DNA of 64,000 bases from Acholeplasmataceae bacterium UBA6150 (GTDB taxonomy: Bacteria; Bacillota_I; Bacilli_A; Acholeplasmatales; UBA5453), in contig DIUU01000004.1 in the NCBI GenBank assembly GCA_002423145.1, positions 1 to 64,000 of the forward strand, written 5' to 3'. The notes beneath the pieces were generated by a model. It had not been told where the DNA came from and ran no database searches. It saw nothing but the letters and a program-made list of their open reading frames with translations. This document shows, one piece after another, positions 26,101-34,539 of this stretch (its first letter is position 1; every line of letters starts with the position of its first letter). The position numbers and the translations under genes were made by a program.

Positions 26101-26486
26101 GCGTTTTAAGCATAAAAAAAACATTTTTTTTTTGATAGTGCTTTCATTCTGAAAATCCACCGCTTAAAATCGCTTTGTTACGCTATTTTTTTGATTTTCA
26201 TGCTTTTTTGATTTTTACCCTAAAAAACAGAGGTTTTTGAAACCTTTTTTGGATAAAAAAACAGACACAATATTTTGCTATTTATACGACCATTTTCGTG
26301 CGATTAAAAGTGGTTAAGTTAGAGTAAAAACATAATCAGATTTAGATACCTCGTTTATAGCCTTATGAGGGCTCAAATGAGCACCACCTATGGATTCATT
26401 TTTTTAAAAAAATAATACCAAATATTAAATTAAATGTATCTAAATTATTCGAATATGTTACAATACCAATATAAGGAGACTATGAT
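26101..26486. other. Gene-free intergenic region with orphan terminator and possible structured element
   Basis: No open reading frame of note. It contains an imperfect long-range inverted repeat (GCGTTTTAAGC at 26100-26110 versus GCTTAAAATCGC near 26163), an intrinsic-terminator-like hairpin on the plus strand (AGGTTT 26231-26236 with AAACCT 26240-26245 then T6), and a GC-richer island at 26348-26395 with short pairings CCTC/GAGG and GCTC/GAGC. No known riboswitch consensus was recognised. The -10-like TGTTACAAT for the 26487 gene is at its right end (26457-26465). Confidence 0.5.
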
Positions 26487-26939
26487 ATGAAAATGTTACA
26501 AGTGAGTGAACGTTCTGGGAAGCCTTACCAACTGATTTATGACATATGGTTTGGCAAATTTGAGGTGTCAGTCAACCAAATGCCGTGTAAAAAAGTAAAG
26601 CGTGCCGTTTTTACCTATGATGGGGATGAAAATGAAAGAACCATCCAAGTCAAAGGCAATATGTTTACCGGTTTTAAACTCATCGATGAAGATGAAATGA
26701 TTGTGATGATGAAACCCCTAAGAGGATTTGAATGGTTTTTGGTCCTGATGCCACTGGTGTTATTACTCGGTGGTGCGATAGGCGGCGCGCTGGGTGGACT
26801 AACCGCCGTTGGTAATGCGTTTGTGATGCGTCATACCAAGAGCCCATTTCTTAAATTCTTAATTTCAGTACTGTTCACCGGAGGAGCCATTGTTTTATTT
26901 TTTATTATCGCGATTGTGTTTTCAGGCACGTCTGTATAA
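26487..26939 (+). CDS. Small membrane protein of unknown function
   Basis: A 150-residue protein: a ~75-residue beta-rich cytosolic part (VSERSGKPYQLIYDIWFGKFEV...) followed by two hydrophobic helices, the first glycine-rich (LLLGGAIGGALGGL, about 95-115), the second at 125-148. AAGGAG ribosome site at 26473-26478. Function unknown; monocistronic with a perfect-palindrome terminator. Confidence 0.7.
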   Translation: MKMLQVSERSGKPYQLIYDIWFGKFEVSVNQMPCKKVKRAVFTYDGDENERTIQVKGNMFTGFKLIDEDEMIVMMKPLRGFEWFLVLMPLVLLLGGAIGGALGGLTAVGNAFVMRHTKSPFLKFLISVLFTGGAIVLFFIIAIVFSGTSV

Positions 26940-26947
26940 AAATGACC

Positions 26948-26976
26948 AAAAGACCTCGCGAGGTCTTTTTATTTTT
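26948..26976 (+). terminator. Terminator of 26487 gene
   Basis: AAAAGACCTCGCGAGGTCTT (26948-26967), a perfect palindrome, followed by a T-rich tail. Confidence 0.88.
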
Positions 26977-27012
26977 GAAGAATATGAAATGATTTCTTTT
27001 ATTCATTTAATT

Positions 27013-27021
27013 TGTTATAAT
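27013..27021 (+). promoter_or_regulatory. Extended -10 promoter upstream of ECF sigma gene
   Basis: TGTTATAAT about 113 bp before the GTG start at 27134; the long leader holds TTTTTTACGTCTTAATAA, a second possible promoter site. Confidence 0.5.
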
Positions 27022-27133
27022 TGTGACATGGAAAAATTCGACTTTATCATTACTAATTAGAAATATTTTAATTTATAATAAAAGTGATAAAAATCTCGCT
27101 GTTTTTTACGTCTTAATAAAGGGGGAAATAAAT

Positions 27134-27652
27134 GTGCACATACCCAATAAACTCATTCGGGATATGAAGCATGGCAGTGAACAAGCGTTCACAACCATCT
27201 ATGAGCAATATCATAAACTCATCTATTACATCGTTTACCAATATGTTAAAGACGTAGAAGTAGCGAAAGATCTAACCCAAGACGCATTCATTAAAATGTA
27301 TAACGAAGTGAAAAACAACGATGAACCAAACCGCTTCCACGCCTGGTTTATAACCCTAACGAAAAACATCGTCATGGATTATTTTCGAAAGAATAAAAAT
27401 AACCTCGTGGACAAGAACAGTGAGAAAACTTTAGCAGAATTCCCCGATCCTAGCTATCAAGCCACCCCCGGCTTCATATCTTTTAAATCTCTAACCCCTT
27501 CGGAAAAACAGGTCATCGATTTGAAAATCATGTTTAAAATGACATTTAAAGAAATTGCACAAACCTTGGACTCTCCCCAAAGTGTGGTCGTAAAGATGTA
27601 TTATGATGGACTCAAAAAACTCAGATCAGAAATGGAGGATTTAAAACGATGA
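27134..27652 (+). CDS. ECF-type RNA polymerase sigma factor
   Basis: A 172-residue sigma-70 family factor with only regions 2 and 4. Region 2 is visible from AFTTIYEQYHKLIYY to DLTQDAFIKMY (core-binding and -10 recognition), region 4 from LTPSEKQVIDLKIMFKMTFKEIAQTL as helix-turn-helix. The in-frame ATG at 27023 gives an implausible extension; the GTG at 27134, six to seven bases after GGGGGA (27121-27126), is the better start. It overlaps the next membrane-protein gene by ATGA, the usual sigma/anti-sigma arrangement. Confidence 0.88.
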   Translation: MHIPNKLIRDMKHGSEQAFTTIYEQYHKLIYYIVYQYVKDVEVAKDLTQDAFIKMYNEVKNNDEPNRFHAWFITLTKNIVMDYFRKNKNNLVDKNSEKTLAEFPDPSYQATPGFISFKSLTPSEKQVIDLKIMFKMTFKEIAQTLDSPQSVVVKMYYDGLKKLRSEMEDLKR

Positions 27653-27993
27653 ATAAACACAATTTTATCAATGCGTATCGTAAAAACTTCCAAGCGTCAT
27701 TCCACGTGCCCCCCCTATTGGATGACATCAAATCTGAACTCACATTTACCCCCCGTATTATTTTTAACAAACGCGTCTTACTCCGATTGGTATTCGAACT
27801 GACGGCCGCTTTCGTCATGGTGTACCTGGGGTATTCAACGGCCTTTGGCAATGTCAACTTTGGTTTAGATGAAACTGCCCATGAGAATAGAATCATTTTG
27901 TGGCTATCTTTAGCTGGACTATCGTTTCTCGCATTCCTTTTTGACATCACATACAACTACATAAAAGTGCGCAAAAAAGAGCTTAAGAAGTAA
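27649..27993 (+). CDS. Membrane partner of ECF sigma factor (putative anti-sigma)
   Basis: A 114-residue protein with a ~45-residue cytosolic N-terminus, two hydrophobic helices (about 46-65 and 82-102) and a basic C-terminal tail. Overlap with the sigma gene by ATGA and the membrane topology suggest an anti-sigma role; no zinc-binding HxxxCxxC motif is present, so this is inference from context. Confidence 0.65.
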   Translation: MNKHNFINAYRKNFQASFHVPPLLDDIKSELTFTPRIIFNKRVLLRLVFELTAAFVMVYLGYSTAFGNVNFGLDETAHENRIILWLSLAGLSFLAFLFDITYNYIKVRKKELKK

Positions 27994-28010
27994 TTTTCTT
28001 AAGCTCTTAT
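27978..28010. terminator. Bidirectional terminator between sigma operon and GDPD
   Basis: AGAGCTTAAGAA (27978-27989) pairs with TTCTTAAGCTCT (27996-28007). It covers both stop regions. Confidence 0.82.
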
Positions 28011-29836
28011 GCTTTATTAAATAGCCTTCGAATCAAATCTTGTAAAAGTGTTGGTGTGACTTTTTCATAAGCCAACTCAATCGCGAGTAACGGGTCATCT
28101 GTGATGATCCCATCGATGTCAGCATTGACTGCGAATTTGATTTCATCGGGTTTATTCAGAGTCCACGCGTAAGCGCGCTTGCCTTCGTTATGAATCATTT
28201 GAATGTATTCTGGATTGGTCTTAATCATATCAAACCGTAGACCAAAAGCATCGATATAATTGAGTGTGAGGACACCATTGAGTGACCCGACAAATACAGG
28301 TATCAATAACATCGTGGTGATGTTTTCATCCATCGTTTTAATCTTACGCAGTTGTTCTCGATTGAAAGACATGATGGTCGTGGATGAAGCCATATCATAG
28401 TCCATCAACATTTCCATCACACGGGTTTCAATCCCTGGGGTACTACCCTTAATCTCTAGATATAGATAAGTTCTGCCATAGATGAGTTCGAGAACTTGAG
28501 CGAGTGAAGGGATTTTTTCACCTGCAAAATCCGGATGAAACCAACTGCCTGCATCGAGATTTTGGATTTCTTCAAAGGTAAGATTTTCAATGCTTTGACC
28601 TGTTTTCAAATTGGTTGTTCGATTTACAGTATAATCATGAAACAAAAATGGAATCCCATCTTTTGACATTCTTACATCGATTTCTACAGCGTCAGCTCCC
28701 TGAACAATCGCTAAATCCATCGCAGCGAGTGTATTTTCAGGGGCGTAAATCGAAGACCCCCGGTGGGCAATGACGGCTGAACGATTCAATAATTCCAAAG
28801 GTGAACGATCAGCACCCAAGATTTGATAGACTGTCCCGATGTTTAAACCAATCAAAAACAGCAATGCAACTAAGGTTGCTTTACCTGACCACCTCGTTTG
28901 CTTGACGGTGGGTTTCATAATGTATAAATCCAGTTTTACTGGGGTTTTAATCGAATCATATTGATCATAATATATCGCAGTTAAATAAGCCATATTGATT
29001 GGAACAAAGAAGAGGGTAGATACGAACCCAATCAATAAATAGATCGCGTAAATCAACGTAAATAGGGTAGGAACAACGTACCCTTCACCCCGAGTCCATT
29101 GAATGAGCCAACCAATGATGACTATGATCAAGACATATAAGGTATAGACGATGACATTCATCACAACATTGATGGTAATGAATTCAACAATGGATTTCAA
29201 TCGATGGTTTTTCTTCAATAGTTTGTTTTCAACTTTAATCCACTTTAAAGGCTTTTTCTCAAACACATAGAGTGGTAAATATAACATCGTTTCAATGAAT
29301 ATTAGAAATACGAATAATGTCATTATCAAAATGATTCGATTGACCAAAACATCGGCTCGTAACTCATTGATTAAAATCGGCAACTCAATGGTCGATGCGA
29401 ACCCATAGATGGAGATGAATCCCGTCAAGTACACGAAACTGAGCGTAGGTAACCACAAGTAGAAGGGTTTCATTTTCGAAAACATCTTGATTTGTTCAAA
29501 CCCAGCCCGGATTAAATATTTGAGACTGAGTTGAATCTCTTTGATGCCATAATCAAATAAGACTTGTAAAAACAAGATTTCAATTAAAAAATAAGCGGTA
29601 ATCAAAATTAAAATAATCAACAATAAAAACATTGTTACGGGACTGGTTAAATAGGTCAGTAAATCGCGGTTAGTGATGTATACAAAAGGACTGATCTGAA
29701 TCGTCAAATAGAATAGACGACTGACGAATGGGTACACCAAAATAACCCCTAAAAGACGATAGAGGATTTCAAAGTAAATCAATGTTTTTAAATTAAACCC
29801 TAGGCTTTTGGCCATTAAATGGAGTGTGCGTACCAC
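28007..29836 (-). CDS. Membrane glycerophosphodiester phosphodiesterase
   Basis: A 609-residue protein. The N-terminal ~330 residues hold about eight membrane helices (GPDPase membrane domain), and the C-terminal GDPD domain begins IAHRGSSIYAPENTLAAMDLAI, with EIDVRMSKDGIPFLFHD, YLEIKG and AYAWTLNKPDEI as catalytic and metal-binding blocks. It should hydrolyse lipid-derived glycerophosphodiesters or lipoteichoic-type glycerophosphate. The start is GTG at 29836 with AAGGTG upstream; an ATG eight codons in has no ribosome site. The sister enzyme at 3110 is secreted with a single anchor. Confidence 0.92.
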   Translation of the reverse strand: MVRTLHLMAKSLGFNLKTLIYFEILYRLLGVILVYPFVSRLFYLTIQISPFVYITNRDLLTYLTSPVTMFLLLIILILITAYFLIEILFLQVLFDYGIKEIQLSLKYLIRAGFEQIKMFSKMKPFYLWLPTLSFVYLTGFISIYGFASTIELPILINELRADVLVNRIILIMTLFVFLIFIETMLYLPLYVFEKKPLKWIKVENKLLKKNHRLKSIVEFITINVVMNVIVYTLYVLIIVIIGWLIQWTRGEGYVVPTLFTLIYAIYLLIGFVSTLFFVPINMAYLTAIYYDQYDSIKTPVKLDLYIMKPTVKQTRWSGKATLVALLFLIGLNIGTVYQILGADRSPLELLNRSAVIAHRGSSIYAPENTLAAMDLAIVQGADAVEIDVRMSKDGIPFLFHDYTVNRTTNLKTGQSIENLTFEEIQNLDAGSWFHPDFAGEKIPSLAQVLELIYGRTYLYLEIKGSTPGIETRVMEMLMDYDMASSTTIMSFNREQLRKIKTMDENITTMLLIPVFVGSLNGVLTLNYIDAFGLRFDMIKTNPEYIQMIHNEGKRAYAWTLNKPDEIKFAVNADIDGIITDDPLLAIELAYEKVTPTLLQDLIRRLFNKA

Positions 29837-29945
29837 ACTAACACCTTCTTACTAGTATTGTAACACTAAGTGTATAGGTGACCAATAGAAAGTCTTTGTA
29901 AACCAGCTGAAAACAAGGTATAATTTTCATTAAGAAGGTGAATTT

Positions 29946-30956
29946 ATGAAATTTAAAGATTATTTTACACCAAAATCGATGGTTTACACGGGTGAACACA
30001 AAGACATCAAAACCACCATTAAACATTATCAATATAACGCCAATGAGCTATTCATTACCAATGACTATGAGAAAAAAGAAGGCTTTAAGCATTACATCCA
30101 AGTGATTGGTTTATCAGAAGTCGAAAAAATCATGGCACTAAAGGATATTTATCCGGTCGAACCCCTCATTTTAGAAGACGTATTTAACGTCTATCAACGG
30201 AACAAAATCGATGATCGTAAAGATTATATCTTCGCTGTGTTTCATGTCAGTTTCTTTAAAGATAGGGTGAAAGAAGATTACATGAGTTTACTCTTCTTTA
30301 AAGACACGATTATAACCTTTCATGAAAAAGAACCTGAATGTCTTGAAGCACTCTATCCTCTGTTTGAAAGTTATCCTGAACTGAGAGAACGCGGTTCTGA
30401 CTTTTTATTCTATCAAATTCTCGACATCATAACCGACCGTCACATCGACTTGATGGAATACAATCAATTGATTACAGAACAAATTGAAGAAGAAATTCTT
30501 GAATATAAATCGGTTGACCAAGAAGCATTTTATCAAATGCGTAAATCCCTTTTAAAATTAAAGAGTAACGTCACACCAATTTTAAATCAAATCGATAAAA
30601 TCATCCAAAGTCCTAAAGGGCATATTAGTGTTGAACAACAACCGTACTTTGATGATTTAAAAGACCACTTATCGAGACTCGATGAACGTCTCAATGACGC
30701 ACGGGAACTGATGCGTCACCTATTGGATTTACACATCAATAACCAATCGAATAAGATGAACGAAATCATGAAGACATTGACCCTGTTTTCAGCCATCTTT
30801 ATCCCCTTATCCTTTTTAACTGGATTCTTCGGGATGAATTTCGTACACTTCGATGTACTAGAATATGAATACGCGGTATTGATATTCGTAGGATGTTGTT
30901 TTGTTTTAGCTTTAATGATGTTATATCTCTTTAAACGAATGAATTGGTTTAAGTAG
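29946..30956 (+). CDS. corA: CorA-type magnesium/divalent cation transporter
   Basis: A 336-residue CorA-family channel. The long cytosolic alpha/beta and helical domain is followed by two C-terminal membrane helices, with the selectivity motif GMN in FFGMNFV (about residues 297-299) between them. Conserved FIPLSFLTGFFGMNF block. TATAAT near 29918-29923 and AAGAAGG ribosome site; divergent from the GDPD gene. Magnesium uptake is the likely role, cobalt or nickel possible. Confidence 0.93.
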   Translation: MKFKDYFTPKSMVYTGEHKDIKTTIKHYQYNANELFITNDYEKKEGFKHYIQVIGLSEVEKIMALKDIYPVEPLILEDVFNVYQRNKIDDRKDYIFAVFHVSFFKDRVKEDYMSLLFFKDTIITFHEKEPECLEALYPLFESYPELRERGSDFLFYQILDIITDRHIDLMEYNQLITEQIEEEILEYKSVDQEAFYQMRKSLLKLKSNVTPILNQIDKIIQSPKGHISVEQQPYFDDLKDHLSRLDERLNDARELMRHLLDLHINNQSNKMNEIMKTLTLFSAIFIPLSFLTGFFGMNFVHFDVLEYEYAVLIFVGCCFVLALMMLYLFKRMNWFK

Positions 30957-30983
30957 CCCTCCCAACGGAGGGTTTTATTTTTT
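30957..30983 (+). terminator. Terminator of corA
   Basis: CCCTCC-CAAC-GGAGGG (30957-30972) followed by TTTTATTTTTT. Confidence 0.88.
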
Positions 30984-31031
30984 AGAACAATTATTGATTT
31001 ACAAACTGCTTCGAAAAATATCAAAACCAGG

Positions 31032-31040
31032 TGTTATAAT
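31032..31040 (+). promoter_or_regulatory. Extended -10 promoter without an immediate gene
   Basis: TGTTATAAT, yet the next start codon is 150 bp away. It either makes a long leader for the ECF operon or a small RNA from 31046-31110 (contains short G/C-rich blocks). Confidence 0.45.
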
Positions 31041-31109
31041 CAAGTTGCAGCGCGATTATCTCGTAAGCATCGGGAATTAATCTAGGCTTGTGAAAAAAAA
31101 ACAAACAAA

Positions 31110-31158
31110 ATTTTAAAAAAGTGGACAAAAACGGATTTTTTTTCGTTTTATTAAGTGA
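31110..31158 (+). promoter_or_regulatory. Putative ECF-type promoter element, copy B
   Basis: GGACAAAA (31123-31130), 13-bp spacer ending in T8, then CGTTTTATTA (31144-31153). A T tract before a CGT-type -10 is typical of ECF promoters. The same element with identical spacing is at 19250-19300, suggesting autoregulation of this sigma factor. Confidence 0.55.
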
Positions 31159-31193
31159 GAGTTACTTTTTGTCCATTAATAGGGGGAAGATTA

Positions 31194-31724
31194 ATGGAGA
31201 CAACCAGATTAGTAGAAGGTATAAAAAGAAGGAGCGAGTCCGCATTTAGAGAGGTTTATGACAATTACTTTAAGTTACTGAAACACATCATCTATAAAAT
31301 GGTTAGGAACCATGATATCGCCAATGATTTGGTTCAAGAAACATTCATGAAGATGTATGAACGCATTCATACGTACACGGTGGACACAAACTTCAAGTTT
31401 TGGTTAATTCAGATTGCGAAAAACACGACTTTAGATTACCTCAGAAAAGAACAAAAACAACTAAATATCACGATAAACGAGGATGCGATTGAAAATTGCA
31501 TCGACGAGTATCGAGAACAAAACTACGATCATCTCTACGCTAAGATAGAAAGGATCGTCACCAAAGACGAGTATGAAATCGTCATTTTAAGAATCTTCCA
31601 TGGACTGAAGTTTCACGAGATTGCGTCCCTGTTAGAAATCACCACGGCAGTAGCAACAAATAAATATGCAAGAGCAATAAAGAAGTTACAAAAAGAACTT
31701 CGTGAGGAGGATTTACATGAGTAA
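31194..31724 (+). CDS. ECF-type RNA polymerase sigma factor
   Basis: A 176-residue region-2/region-4 sigma factor: SAFREVYDNYFKLLKHIIYKMV and DLVQETFMKMYERI in region 2, FWLIQIAKNTTLDYLRKEQ at its end, and LRIFHGLKFHEIASLLEI as the region-4 helix-turn-helix. A GTG at 31155 lies inside the promoter element, so the ATG at 31194 with AGGGGGA (31181-31187) is preferred. First gene of an operon with a membrane partner, a lipoprotein and a subtilase. Clearly related to the factor at 27134. Confidence 0.88.
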   Translation: METTRLVEGIKRRSESAFREVYDNYFKLLKHIIYKMVRNHDIANDLVQETFMKMYERIHTYTVDTNFKFWLIQIAKNTTLDYLRKEQKQLNITINEDAIENCIDEYREQNYDHLYAKIERIVTKDEYEIVILRIFHGLKFHEIASLLEITTAVATNKYARAIKKLQKELREEDLHE

Positions 31725-32313
31725 GAAAATTAAAACACTCGTCCAAAAGTATGAGAAGGACATGCAATTTGAGAATCGGTTTGATGAACTCAAACACAAA
31801 CTCGATTTAATTCCAGACCCTGAAACCAAAAGTGAGGTCATTACGATCAAAAGAAAGTTAATGCCCGCGTATAGTATGATGATGGTTTTACTGATGCTTG
31901 TCACAGGTTTGATTGGACTTCAATTTGGCTTAAATACCAATTATCTAACAGGTCCTGAAAGAGTTGATTTAGTAGAAGAGCACTTAATGGAATTACTCGA
32001 TGTCTATGAACGTGAATCTATAGAATCTATAGCAATTGATGAATTCACGAAAGTGCAGGTCTATATAGGTATTAAGGATGGCATTAATGCAATTGTTTTT
32101 ATACTATTCAATAAACAACCTCAGACAGAAGTACAAATCACTATTAATTCTAACTCGATTATATTAAACAGTGAATCTGTACTAGATTTTTTGTACATAA
32201 CTGATTTTGACAATGTAGAGATTAGCATAGTAGCTAACCATCAAAATAATGTAATAGTAACCAAATCGCTTGTAAAAGACTATAGTGATTTCTACGAATA
32301 CTTTGGTCAATAG
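31717..32313 (+). CDS. Single-pass membrane partner of ECF sigma (putative anti-sigma)
   Basis: A 199-residue protein overlapping the sigma gene by eight bases. A ~50-residue charged cytosolic N-terminus precedes one helix (about 50-72, MMMVLLMLVTGLIGLQFGL) and a ~125-residue outer domain. This topology fits an anti-sigma factor whose outer domain senses a signal, possibly cleaved by the protease encoded downstream; this is inference. ATG at 31717 with GAGG is preferred to the ATG at 31702. Confidence 0.7.
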   Translation: MSKKIKTLVQKYEKDMQFENRFDELKHKLDLIPDPETKSEVITIKRKLMPAYSMMMVLLMLVTGLIGLQFGLNTNYLTGPERVDLVEEHLMELLDVYERESIESIAIDEFTKVQVYIGIKDGINAIVFILFNKQPQTEVQITINSNSIILNSESVLDFLYITDFDNVEISIVANHQNNVIVTKSLVKDYSDFYEYFGQ

Positions 32314-32315
32314 TC

Positions 32316-32798
32316 ATGAGAAAATTCTATATCGCTTCAATCTTAATGTTATTTGTATTGTTAACAGGGTGTACATCCGAACCGGAGACACAAAAGGTGC
32401 TTTATAAGTTTGACAAACAAACATCTTATTCTACCGTTGAATTACTTGATCACTTGGATGACTATCATGAAGGTTTAGTAATCAGTATTTCACTAGACTC
32501 CATTTATGCAGCAGATGATTATAAGGCTAAAATTCAACCTGGTATGACGGCTCAAGAAATTGACGCCCTCATCAAGGAAATGAGAGAAGTTTCTAAAGCC
32601 TATTTTTCAAGTGTAAATGAGGCGTTCATTGAATTTTATAATTTACGTGAATTTGGATTGGTTGAGTATTCAACCTACAGTCCAAATATCACGATTTATT
32701 TAGGGGTGAATGAACTTACGATTGAACAGATTGAAAGACTGATTCAATTATCAAAAGTAGATGAAGTATTATTTGTTGAAGTAAGACGTTTTAACTAG
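32316..32798 (+). CDS. Lipoprotein resembling a free-standing subtilase propeptide
   Basis: A 160-residue lipoprotein (lipobox LLTGC, Cys19). Its mature part aligns by eye to the N-terminal propeptide region of the next gene's protease: both have a P...I....R..SK.Y....N segment, then G(L)..Y..S.YSP and a final I......L....V pattern. A free propeptide-like protein at the surface could chaperone or inhibit the protease. It starts two bases after the anti-sigma stop. Confidence 0.65.
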   Translation: MRKFYIASILMLFVLLTGCTSEPETQKVLYKFDKQTSYSTVELLDHLDDYHEGLVISISLDSIYAADDYKAKIQPGMTAQEIDALIKEMREVSKAYFSSVNEAFIEFYNLREFGLVEYSTYSPNITIYLGVNELTIEQIERLIQLSKVDEVLFVEVRRFN

Positions 32799-32811
32799 GG
32801 GGATAATTCCG

Positions 32812-34500
32812 ATGAAAAAAATATTTATATTCACCATAACTGTGCTAGGAATGGCCTTCTCGTTAATGGTAAACACATCAAAACCAGTTTTACTTAATGG
32901 ATCAAACATACAATCTCAACCAAAAGATAAAATCATATTTGAAGGCTTCAATTTAAATCAATCAGCTTCAACCGATGAAATTATTGATGAAGTAACAGAG
33001 AATGGCAGTGATACTGTGACAGTTCAAGTTCAATTTGACTACACTTTGGTATCCGATGCGAGATTTAGAATCAACCCACGTACCAACATCAATGTCTTTA
33101 TCGCAGAACAAAGAAAATTATCTAAAGAATATCATACAAAAATGAATGCCTATTTAACCCAAGAATTGGGATTAGAAGGGTATGAAGATTCTTATGTATC
33201 TAGTTACGCTCCATTTGTTGACTATCATTTTGAAAAAGAAGTATTCATTGAAAATGCAGAGTCCATCGTTGGAGAACTTGTGGATAGTGAATATGTGTCT
33301 ATGGCATACATTCAAAACACAGCTGAGTATGAATCTACAAACATCAATACAGCGATGTATACCACAGGCACTTATGAAGCTGTCACCAGTGGTGCAGTCA
33401 GCGGTGCAGGTGTTACCGTCGGTATCCTTGAAATCTCTGGTGTCGTTGATAGAAAACACCCGAATTTAATCGGATCTAACTTAACCGTTAGAGACGAATG
33501 GTGGTTTATTGAAACCATCGCATCTCACGCTACTCAAGTAGCCTCCGTCATTGGTGGTAACACCGGTGTAGCTAAAGGTGCTAGATTATTAAGTGTACAA
33601 CTTGTGGGTAGTCCATCAGAAGAAATCGATTGGATGTTAGACCGTGGTGTAAATATCATTAACTTAAGTTATGGTGATACTGAAGCTACAGGTGTCTATT
33701 CTGGACAATCTGCTTATATGGATTATGTCGTTAGAGCAAACTTTCTTACCATCGTCGCAGCTGCTGGCAACTTCGGTACCAATACCAAATATGTCGGCAA
33801 TCCTGGTATAGGGTATAACGTCATTACCGTAGGTTCATCAAATCCAACAGGTACTTATCGTGAAGATTATTCATCATTCATTGTTTTAAATGGTCCTTCT
33901 AAACCAAACATCGTCGCCCCAGCTGGTTTTAGAGTTCCAAATTATTCGATTAACTTAACAGGCACTAGTTTTTCTACACCATTGGTTTCTGGATCCATCG
34001 CTTTATTGATGGAAACTTATCCTGAATTGAAAGTATTCCCTGAAAAGGTCATGGCTTTGGTAGCCTCATCAGCAAAGTATATGTCATTTTATGGTTCAAC
34101 AAATATTGAAGGATACAATTTAGAAGTAGGTGCTGGACTATTTGATTATAAGAAAGCCTATGAAAGCGTCAATAGTACATTTGGATATGTCAATTCAAGT
34201 GGAAAATCCGGTGTATTTAAAGATGTTTATCTCTATGTTGAATATGGACAAAATGTGAAAGCATCGGTTGCTTGGTTACTCAATAGTAACAACACAACCA
34301 CCATTAAACTAACCGATTATGATTTAAGATTATTTGATCCAACTGGTAGACCTGTGGCTTCTGCAACTTCTAACCATAACAACGTTGAAGTCATTAACTA
34401 CACAGCTCACATGCCTGGTTTATATCGATTACAAATCATTCAAAATGGATCTTTAGCCAATGGCACAGATTGGGTATCGTTATCCTTTAGCATTCGATAA
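32812..34500 (+). CDS. Secreted S8 subtilisin-like serine protease with non-canonical acidic residue
   Basis: A 562-residue exported protease: signal peptide (1-28), propeptide (about 60-180), S8 catalytic domain (about 195-420) and a C-terminal beta domain (440-562). His239 (SHATQVA), oxyanion Asn320 (AAAGNFG) and Ser386 (GTSFSTP) are conserved. The Asp position reads VGILEISG, so Glu207 stands where Asp is normal, with a two-residue insertion before HPNL. GGGGGA ribosome site. It lies in the ECF operon, and no terminator separates it from the HD-GYP gene 39 bp downstream. Confidence 0.85.
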   Translation: MKKIFIFTITVLGMAFSLMVNTSKPVLLNGSNIQSQPKDKIIFEGFNLNQSASTDEIIDEVTENGSDTVTVQVQFDYTLVSDARFRINPRTNINVFIAEQRKLSKEYHTKMNAYLTQELGLEGYEDSYVSSYAPFVDYHFEKEVFIENAESIVGELVDSEYVSMAYIQNTAEYESTNINTAMYTTGTYEAVTSGAVSGAGVTVGILEISGVVDRKHPNLIGSNLTVRDEWWFIETIASHATQVASVIGGNTGVAKGARLLSVQLVGSPSEEIDWMLDRGVNIINLSYGDTEATGVYSGQSAYMDYVVRANFLTIVAAAGNFGTNTKYVGNPGIGYNVITVGSSNPTGTYREDYSSFIVLNGPSKPNIVAPAGFRVPNYSINLTGTSFSTPLVSGSIALLMETYPELKVFPEKVMALVASSAKYMSFYGSTNIEGYNLEVGAGLFDYKKAYESVNSTFGYVNSSGKSGVFKDVYLYVEYGQNVKASVAWLLNSNNTTTIKLTDYDLRLFDPTGRPVASATSNHNNVEVINYTAHMPGLYRLQIIQNGSLANGTDWVSLSFSIR

Positions 34501-34539
34501 TTAAAAAGAATCACCAATCATACGAAAGGGGGAATCATC

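Noticed and set aside
26340..26410. Riboswitch upstream of the 26487 gene.
   Set aside because: The sequence matches none of the consensus cores I can recall (purine, preQ1, SAM, c-di-GMP, fluoride, THF); only listed as possible structure.
27023..27133. Longer start for the ECF sigma factor at 27134.
   Set aside because: The extra 37 codons have no sigma-factor similarity and would begin at a -10 box; GTG 27134 has a GGGGGA site.
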